Assembly: GCA_930367205.1 (NCBI GenBank)
Contig: OV884012.1
Coordinates: forward strand, 149,249,405 to 149,313,404
Direction of reading: 5' to 3'
Source: Acanthosoma haemorrhoidale
Lineage: Eukaryota; Arthropoda; Insecta; Hemiptera; Acanthosomatidae
Length of the DNA stretch: 64,000 bases
This document shows positions 56,450 to 64,000 of this stretch, piece after piece; position 1 is the stretch's first letter; every line of letters begins with the position of its first letter. A model generated the notes under the pieces. The model did not search any database, was not told the origin of the DNA, and saw only the letters and a program-made list of their open reading frames with translations. The translations under genes and the position numbers were made by a program.

Positions 56450-59380
56450 ACTTCATGACTGACAATCGTAATTTATAACGACAAAGCACTGTGAGTCAAC
56501 TTCTAGTAGGTTATATCAGATATTAAGTTCTTAAAATATTACTCGCATGGACACTTTGAAATATTAATTTGTAAAAAGAGTTTAACTGAAAAAAAATATG
56601 GCTTAACCAGGCGGGAACTATTTGTCCAAGCAGATGCTTTACAAACAATGGGATGTTTTCCTTTGTTCCCTTGCCAAGAGCTAATAATCTTAGAAAATAA
56701 ACGAGGGTAGTTTTATATATACTTTGAGCGAGCTCCTCTCCCCTGCTCCGCAGTACCAGGAGCAACTTTTCTCAGTGTAAATATTTAATGCCCCATAACC
56801 TAAATTTTCCTCAACTTTCTTCGGTCGATGTTTGTATAAACATGTATATTTAACATGTCAAAACTCTCCTATCCGTGTGCGAGTGTGCATTTTAATATGT
56901 ATGAACAATATAGTGGAGGTGGGGTTCTTCCAGCAGTTGCCGGCGCCTAAAAATGCGGCAGTTCCACTTTCTCCGAACAGCTCATAAAATATTTATGACA
57001 ATAAATATTTATTAGGGTTTAAGTTTAAGTATATATAGAAGGGGTGGGGTGGGGGTATCACCCTGGCTCCAGCGGGTAAGGGAATATTCCCGCTCTATTG
57101 CTGCCACATACGGACCGCTCTCAGATTTCATAACGGCCCCTTGCCACTTAGTTTAACTTAATTTACGATGCGGAAACTTTCACTTGGAAGATGGGGATAT
57201 GGCGATCTGGCTGGCAACTTCATATTGGCAGTATGTAGAATGAATGCAGTGCCGGATCTCTCAGCAATTGGATCTAGCTCTGACAAGTCGGCTTATTAAA
57301 ACTGGGGATTTGCATTGTCGTCACTACTCATTAGTATGTAGTAACAATGTATCGTTTAATAATAACTCCGTCATTTGTCCTCCATTAATAACGAAACATA
57401 ATACGAGAAAAAAAAAATACCTAGGATATCCACGAAATCTTTATCCACGGATTTTGTTTTTCATATCCTTTGACTCCTAGAGTAGCGTAGGGGCAATTTA
57501 TTTATTAAGGTGATCCTTGGATTCGCTCCTCTTAAATAACTGTCACACTGTTTTTGTTTTTTTTGGAATTTGGATTATGACACAGTTAGAAAAAACAAAC
57601 GTAAGTAGCAGATATCTTGCTTACTAGTATACTCAACCCCTTAACTCTCTCTTTATTCAAACATAGGCATATAATGTTTTTCTAAATTAATGAACAGCTC
57701 ACATTATTCATCAATTTAATGCCGCAGCGATATGGACCTTATTATCTCTTGTGTACCCGTGCTGTTGGGACGCTACCAGAAACATGAATTTTCAATCTGG
57801 ACCCTCCGATGACAGATATAGCTACAAAAAACATAATTAAAATACATCAAAGTTTCTGTTTGAAAAGAAGTTTTTAGTGTGTATCACCTACGAACATAAA
57901 AGTCTCCTGTATGGGGTGGGGGGGGGGAGTTTTATATGAAAGGGTACTTTCCTTTTTTTTTTTTTACCTGTGGCCAATTGAAATTTTTGAAGTCAGCAAT
58001 TGAATTTTTTTTTTTTTTTGATGCCCTCTGTGATTCAACACCCTACTTTTTATTTCAACATTTGATTTTGGGAAAAAGCGAGGGAAACACAAAGCGAATT
58101 CGTTAGTTTTTGAAGATTCTAATAAATGGAAGGTGGCCCTTTTTCGTTGTTTATGACCCGCCCGTCAGTGAGTTTCTAGCTATTAGCTGAGGCATTTATT
58201 CAGTAAAAGTTATTCGATTTTGTTTTTATAGCAGACCTTGTTAGATTTATTTAAGTAACCTATGACGAGACGCTTCATATATTGAAAGGATTTGTATTTT
58301 TTTAATTTCCCAGCGATACCCTACCCTTTGCTGCCTATATTGATTATATAATACTATAAAAATATTATCAGTTATGAATTTAGAGTATAACATTTAGCAC
58401 ATTGCAACATACAACCATTTCTTCATAATAATGAGCAAAACTATAGCACCTTCCCAGTAATTCAGAGGTAAGCAGAAATAAGAACGAAGGCCTTCGACTC
58501 TGAATTTCATTTATCTGACGATATCTGAAGAAATTATTCGGTTAGAATTCTTTGAAGAATGTTCTTGTAACTTTGTAAGCCGGCAATTGCATTAAACTCC
58601 TCCCTCCCTCAAGTTGAAGAGTTTTTATATTAATCAAAACCCTCAACCGAGAACAACAAAGGCATCTGTTTAGCAAATCTTACAGAAACAGGCAACTTTT
58701 TATCTTATTTGCCAAACTTAAAATGTTACCTCAAATAAAAGCTTTGCCACTCACAAATGACAACATTACAAAGAAACAGTGGGAAAGTTCATAATTTTTT
58801 TTTTAAATAATTATCAATTTTATGATAACATTTCGCTGGTTTTGAGTCTCCTGAATATGATGAAAATAAATACTCACAATGTTTATGTGTATGGATATCA
58901 CACTCTAACTGCACTACTTTAGTCTCATAGACACTACCCTAATTGCCGGAACAATAAGAATTAAATTTCATAATAATAGCTGCTAAAAGCGTTTTTAAGT
59001 ACGAACACACATTACGAGGATACAAAGATGTTTTCGTTAAGTTTTTTATATGTAAATGGAATCGCTTATGGACTGTTTTTAATGATTTCAGGTTAAAAAC
59101 CTTTTTTTTAATAACTTTATTAGCAATAAATGCTCCATCTATTAGATACTACATTCATGATAGATCAAACATAATAAGATTATAAATGATACGATGGTAT
59201 ATTGTATTAAATAAAAACTAAATAAAAAATAATAATAAAATATTATTTAAATAATGATTAATTAACAAAATAAAATAATTTAAAAAAAAAGCCGTAACTG
59301 TATCATACGTTACAAATTAGTTCACTGCAGTCTATGAGGGCAACGCATCACACTCTTTCAGGTAATCATACTCTGCTTCC
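56450..59380. other. Non-coding DNA with one GC-richer patch
   Basis: No gene was recognised. The stretch 56920-57260 is GC-richer and single-copy here. The 80-codon minus-strand frame at 56765-56523 has no domain. There are long T runs near 57950-58020. Confidence 0.3.
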
Positions 59381-59399
59381 GAAAACGCAATGTGCCACC

Positions 59400-59690
59400 T
59401 TTCAGGTTACCAATTTTATTAACTTTTGTCTTGGTCTGTCATATGATTGCCATTTGGAAATTTAAGGATGTAAGGTGCCCCACTATTCAAGGTATTCCTC
59501 AGAAACGGGATTGGAGGAAAGTGGTCCACCATACCAGCTCTTATATGAGTTCATCCACTGGACACTTGTCAAGTTCTTCGACTCGCGGCAGCAGCTTACA
59601 GACCTGTGCAACATCATGACCCCGCATCGATGGCAACAGGCTATCCGGAGAAGTTGAGTTTGGGTTAAGTTAGTTTGTAAGTTGCCCATT
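59400..59690 (+). pseudogene. Diverged JA-like LINE ORF end
   Basis: Plus-strand frames contain YEFIHWTLVKFFDSRQQLTD and NIMTPHRWQQAIRRS. They match the JA pattern GEFI-RQRHIKFFDSLQQMT and FNTMTP...HRWQQTVGE at the end of the ORF, with many changes. It represents an older relative of JA only 0.5 kb from a younger copy. Confidence 0.6.
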
Positions 59691-59699
59691 GCTCCTAGA

Positions 59700-60090
59700 G
59701 ATCCCCTACATTTCCTTAATCAATCGCATTGTATGTATATATTTATTAGCTTAAACCGCTTCAGGCTTGTATTAACTCATGTCGTCTAAAATGTACATAA
59801 ATCTACAAAAAGTCAATCTTAGTATCATATAACACTCTATTATTATATTGTAAATGCAACAAATAAATAATGAAGTAATAATAAATTTTAATAATCAATA
59901 ATTTTTTTAAAACAAGAAAAAACCGATAAAAGTAACTGTTTATTAAGAGGAAAAAATAAGCCTTAAATAAATACAAAAAAAAAAAAAGGTAAGGAAATAA
60001 ATATATCAAATTTAATAATAACGGTGATTTTTATAAAATATAAAATTTTCATTCCTAGGTAACTACTCGTTAAATTTTTCTCTCTTCACG
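59700..60090. other. AT-rich spacer between two JA-type fragments
   Basis: Very AT-rich and without features. Confidence 0.4.
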
Positions 60091-60099
60091 GGACCTAGT

Positions 60100-60825
60100 C
60101 ATCAGGATAGGCATCTCCATTTCTCTTACGATTTACTCATTTTAGTAATAAAATAGAAAAATTTCGACAAAGGTCTTACCGGCTATCGCACTTGCTAACT
60201 TCACCCAACTTGTCGCTTCGTCTCAAATTGATGATATATAAATGTGTCCTCCGGCCAGCTCTGCTGTACGGTGCCCCGCTATTTACCCACTTGACTGACA
60301 ATACAGCCAAATGTCTCCAACATTTCCAGAATGGGATCATGTGAAAAATGGTCCGACATACCTCTTTCGAGAGGTTGAAGAACGCTGACCTGCACCCGTT
60401 GCTTGGTGTGCCGTCGGTGGGTGAGTTCATCCGCCAGAGGCACATTAAGTTTTTTGACTCGTTGCAGCAAATGACAAACCCAGTGTTTAACACTATGACC
60501 CCACCACCCCTCCCGCATCGATGGCAACAGACTGTCGGGGAAAAATTAGGATAAGAATTAGTATGTAAGTTAGTTTTAAGGTTGATCAAAAAGGTGAGCC
60601 CCATCACCTTTATTAGTCAGTTTAGTCCAGTGACGTATAATGTATATCATTATACTTGTTTATTCATTATATAATTTTTATAAAATAACAAAACCTGTAT
60701 ACAATGTAGCGAAGCTACAGGAAATACAAAAATATTTTTTAAATAGATTCGCCTGAGGATCTATAATTATATATAATTATCTGTAAATTTAAAGGGGCTA
60801 TGAAAGAAAAAAAAAAAAAATAGTC
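60100..60825 (+). mobile_element. JA-family jockey-like LINE, most complete 3' fragment (copy 4)
   Basis: The plus strand encodes, with frameshifts, DRHLHFS-like, LTSPNLSLRLK-like, PALLYGAP, NADLHPLLGVPSVGEFIRQR and HIKFFDSLQQMTNPVFNTMT to HRWQQTVGEKLG-stop at 60554. The 3' UTR has two perfect 8-bp stem hairpins (60590-60597/60604-60611 and 60635-60642/60648-60655) and ends in A tracts. It provides the reference for the other JA copies. Confidence 0.82.
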
Positions 60826-60829
60826 TAAA

Positions 60830-61860
60830 AAATAAAAACAAAATAAAGTAATAGGAACGAAATAATTAAATAAAAAATTACCCTCGCAATAAGTAAGACA
60901 TAAGTAAAAAAAAATGAAAGATTTATTTATAATTTAAATCATGAATATTGCAAATTGGCTTTGAAGGGTGGTGGAAGAAGGAAATGGTTGTTGTAGGATC
61001 ACTGTAGAAGGGGGTAGGGAGGTGTGTGTAAAGTCTGAAAATGGATTAAGTAACTGAGAGATTAAAGGAGATTTAGTAGGCTACAGCGGCTGTAACTGGA
61101 GTAAGTCGAGACAAGACCCCTAAGATGGAGTCAAGAGTAATTAAACAGACCTGGGGGATGATTATAATAATAAATTCAGCTCGTAAACTTGGTCGGGGTG
61201 AGGCCTAGGTGTGCCTTTCGTATTCCGACCCGGGCCTGAGGCGGTGAGGCAGTATTTTACTGCTTAGCCATATATACTTAAACTTTATTGTTTTCAATTC
61301 TCGCCGACACAATTCGTCCCCTTTCTGCCTTATTTATATTGTTTTAATGAGGCCTCGGACGGTTCTGTTTTATAACTCGACAGCTGAGTATAAATGCCGT
61401 TATAGTCGGTTTTATCCCTGGCTGGTATGTTTCGTCGTCGATAATAGCGCAGAGCTCACCCCTTTCCTACCCACCCCGCATTTACTACCCACTAAAAGAC
61501 ATCGTCTGCCGATATGACAAATTTAACCCCTTCTACGGCTCATGGCCTCATAAAATGAAAACGTCAACTTTCCATTGTCGTCTTACTATGTTGCTAAGGT
61601 ATTTCATAGTTCTTCATCAAACGTTTAGGCGTCCAGTTCCCACTCTTACTGTAGCACCATAAAATCAACTTGTTAAATTCACTCGGCATTCGACATCCTT
61701 TACACAATGCACCTTTTACACTACTGCAAAACTCAATGAGTACAATGTTTGTACAAAAACACATTGTATAAGTCTATACATGGCTAACATGTACACTAGC
61801 TTAAGTCAAGAACGGCATATTCGCCTGAAGGTTAGCCTAGTTGTTGACTTCAAATTAGAA
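60830..61860. other. Non-coding DNA, nothing assigned
   Basis: AT-rich to 61150, then moderately GC-richer. No domain-bearing frame and no repeat match in the window. Confidence 0.3.
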
Positions 61861-61875
61861 CAGCGTCAGGCGTTA

Positions 61876-61965
61876 TGACGTCAGGCGGAGAGGGGAGAGA
61901 AGCTAGTGGGGGAAACAGCCGCAGGTGGAGAGCCATCCCCACCACGGCTGGCCTGCTTATATAAA
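61876..61965 (+). promoter_or_regulatory. Candidate promoter: CRE plus TATA box
   Basis: A perfect cAMP-response element TGACGTCA (61876-61883) lies 75 bp upstream of a strong TATA box, TATATAAA (61958-61965). Transcription would be expected to start near 61990. About 110 bp downstream of the TATA box an ATG in good context (AAAACCATGGCC, 62068) opens only a 19-codon frame, and repeat E begins at 62188. It may be a host alternative promoter or the LTR/promoter of a retroelement carrying E. The spacing supports a promoter; there is no direct proof of activity. Confidence 0.4.
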
Positions 61966-62187
61966 CCTAGCGTCGAAGAGCGGACGAAAGAAAGAACCAA
62001 ACCGGCACCTAGAACACTTCTCTCTCTTTCTCTCTCTGCACTGGTGCTTGCTGCTCTACTCAAAACCATGGCCTACTCATTTAACTACCTCTGCATCACT
62101 CTCTCTCCTAACCTCGCTATGTTTTAGTTGGCGATAAACCCCACACCTTCCTGGTGGGAATCTCTGCCTTCGTCTCACAAAAACTAG

Positions 62188-62440
62188 CACCTCCTTGGTA
62201 GAGACCTCTTCCTCGTGGACGACGGTAGCCATGGCCCTACAAACTTTACCTAAACGTCTCCCAAGGCAATCCAGTCTTTTTCTCTCCGGTTCACGCTCGC
62301 CTTTGGGATCTGGACGGGTTTCGCCTACCCTTAGATACGGAGTGTGAATTCGTGGTTATTCCAAGACCACATAAACTACCTATAAACCTACCCTGTTCCT
62401 CTTCTCCTGAACATAGTGCTTTGTCGGGGCACACACCCAA
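62188..62440 (+). repeat. Family E dispersed repeat (copy 2)
   Basis: It matches the minus strand of 8097-8385. The shared frame encodes LLGRDLFLVDD, a stop, then SPVHARLWDLDGFRLP and DTECEFVVIPRPHKLP. It lies just downstream of the candidate promoter. Confidence 0.55.
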
Positions 62441-62699
62441 ATCAGATCAAACGAATTAGGCTGCCCGCCGACTAGGCCGCCAGCCAGGGTGAAAGACCAA
62501 GGGTCCACCTGCTCTATCTCTTTCTTGGCGCTCGCCGGACGGTGGCTAGAAGATGTAGCGAACCTAGTTCGTGGTGGGCGTCTCCTCCCCACTTTGGGGA
62601 TATTCAACAATCTTGGCCCGACAGCCTGTTTTAGTTAATTATTTTCTGATTTAGTTCTAAACGACTTTTCATTTCATCGATTATAGCTTTAAGGGTCTG

Positions 62700-62800
62700 A
62701 AGATGCTTCTTAACCGACACCCCGCACACTCATTAGAACTTAAAGTAAGAATATATACAACCATCACAGTAATAATTTTGGCTGATCTTGCTGTTTTTTG
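62700..62800 (+). pseudogene. jockey-like LINE RT C-terminal scrap
   Basis: MLLNRHPAHSLELKVRIYTT is similar to the L-L-N-R-x-S-x-L-S-x-x-x-K-x-x-x-Y segment of jockey-clade RT C-termini. After about 30 codons the similarity fades. Very small and uncertain. Confidence 0.35.
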
Positions 62801-62949
62801 GCGTACTGAAACCGAAAATGAACTCCAAGATTTTTTGCCAGTTTTGTATCACAAAACTTGTAATGTTCTTATCCAGTTAGTTAATGAACTGAAACGTTTT
62901 CTATGATTCTATACTCTGATAGATGACTATGATAGTCTTAATAAAAAAT

Positions 62950-63500
62950 CCCACTGGAACAAAAGGGACTGGCCATTGCAAAAAGCTCTGTTGTTTGGAG
63001 AAAAAAATGTTATTAGGGAAAGTTTGGTTCCTTCTTACAAAATCTTACTACCCCCTCCACACATAAAGCATAGGGATGATGAAGCAGTTTGTGAAATCTT
63101 TTAATAAATAAGGTGAATGTTTCAAGTACTAATACTCCAAATTTCCTGGTTTAAGGGATGCCAACCTAAAAGAAGGAATCTTCGTAAGCCCAGAAATTAG
63201 ACAATTTTTTTTCATATGTCACCCATCCCATGAATGAGACCGAGAAGGAAGCCTGGAATTTGTTCCAAGTGGTTGTTGAGACGTTCCTTGGTAACACGAA
63301 GGATCCTACTACATGAGTATCTTGGAACACATGTTGTTTTCAAACAAAAGATTGCAACATGAGTTTGAAGGCTCACTTCTTGCACTCACATGTTAATTAT
63401 TTTCAGGAAAACGTAAAGAACTTTAGTGAAGAACAAGGGGAAAGGTTCCGCGAGGACAACAAGGAGATGGAGCAAAGGAATCAGGGAACTGAACATGCCC
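62950..63500 (+). pseudogene. Repetitive arthropod protein of unknown function, degraded
   Basis: Across frameshifts the plus strand encodes ESLVPSYKILLPPPHIKH, LRDANLKEGIFVSPEIRQF, NETEKEAWNLFQVVVETFLG, NMSLKAHFLHSHVNYFQEN and SEEQGERFREDNKEMEQRNQG. I recognise this as a multicopy protein type common in arthropod genomes and often associated with repeats; I know of no established function. The H-F-L-H-S-H and E-E-Q-G-E-R-F blocks are its landmarks. Stops and shifts show that it is not functional here. Confidence 0.55.
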
Positions 63501-63569
63501 ACACAATCTGTACGTGATGGTAGAAAACTGAGTTCATTTCATTATCATATCAGATTTCCAAAAGTTATA

Positions 63570-63700
63570 ACATTTATTTTTTTTCTTTTTTCTTTTTATG
63601 ATTCCAAGAAATGTTTACATGCCCCCAGGTCCGAACTCAGAATCTCCTAATTTCCGGTTGGGCGCTCTAAATCTGAGCTATCCTGCACTGGACTAGCCAA
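63570..63700 (-). mobile_element. tRNA-derived SINE
   Basis: The minus strand from 63700 carries an A-box-like GGATAGCTCAGATTTAGAGC, then CCGGAAATTAGGAGATTCTG, and a B-box-like GAGTTCGGACCTGGGGGC. An A-rich tail follows. The spacing is that of an RNA polymerase III promoter. The anticodon stem does not pair, so it is a SINE head, not a tRNA gene. Confidence 0.6.
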
Positions 63701-63709
63701 AATCAAATA

Positions 63710-64000
63710 TTCGGTTTGAACCTTTCACAGTCAAAATCGTCTTTCTTTGTAAATAATCAATACAAATAGTTAGAATCAATTTCCCAACGATTAATTAATA
63801 ATTTTCTTTATATTGTATTCGTTATTATTTATGGTGAAGTATCTCCGCAGTACATTTAAATAACAATCCTAAGCCTTGTTCGTCATAAACGTTAGCAGCA
63901 ACCAATTGATAGATTGTATATTAATATAAATAAAGTTATTCTTATACAAAATAAAAATGATTTTATTTATTATTACATATTTAAGGACAAGTAAATCAGG
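63710..64000. other. AT-rich non-coding DNA at the window end
   Basis: Nothing recognised. Confidence 0.4.

Noticed and set aside
63620..63700. A functional tRNA gene on the minus strand
   Set aside because: A and B boxes are present but the anticodon stem does not pair and an A-rich tail follows, which fits a SINE.

Overview
The window is AT-rich, repeat-laden DNA from an arthropod, probably an insect. The evidence is one exon of the insect Dpr/DIP-type immunoglobulin neuronal receptor family and a transposon fauna typical of insects: jockey-like and LOA/Bilbo-like LINEs, mariner, a pogo/Tigger relative and a tRNA-derived SINE. A hemipteroid insect would fit, but the order cannot be fixed from the sequence. 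Nothing bacterial, organellar or CRISPR-like is present.

Host genes: the only host coding sequence I can support is a 144-nt, phase-0 exon on the minus strand at 3799-3942. It encodes the second half of a Dpr-type Ig domain and has good splice sites on both sides. dpr genes have very long introns, so most of the window to its right may be intron of that gene. No second exon was found. A CRE plus TATA arrangement at 61876-61965 on the plus strand is a candidate promoter. GC-richer, apparently single-copy islands (for example 20850-21090, 33310-33860, 50090-50690) may be conserved regulatory DNA.

Mobile elements: the centrepiece is a complete, uninterrupted LOA/Bilbo-like LINE on the minus strand (21910-27282, 5373 bp). 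Both ORFs are open, all catalytic residues are visible, it ends in a TAA-type repeat tail, and a perfect 13-bp target-site duplication flanks it. It inserted into an older, internally deleted mariner (ends at 21124 and 27398). Two jockey-like LINE families dominate the rest as 5'-truncated copies. Family JA (near 0.8, 31, 44, 59.5 and 60.5 kb) carries two conserved hairpins in its 3' UTR. Family JB has about a dozen copies, and its 3' UTR ends in a small hairpin, a run reading ATTGTAATTTT and an AATAAA signal. Three JB copies have 11-13 bp target-site duplications.

Other elements: a third jockey RT relic (32.6 kb), a LINE with a restriction-like-endonuclease-type C-terminus (18.3-19.4 kb), an RTE-like tail caught inside a 1.7-kb inverted repeat (36.6-38.3 kb), a 694-bp TIR element with a 70-codon ORF (16.7 kb), a 340-bp MITE (32.9 kb), a pogo/Tigger relic (52.2 kb), a repetitive arthropod protein pseudogene (63 kb) and a SINE (63.6 kb).

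The most unusual structures are a JB/unknown-repeat (D) chimera present at both 41.6 and 47.1 kb, the long foldback at 36.6-38.3 kb, and the TGA-TC-ATG junction between the two LOA ORFs. Almost all other open frames are chance or antisense frames of these repeats.
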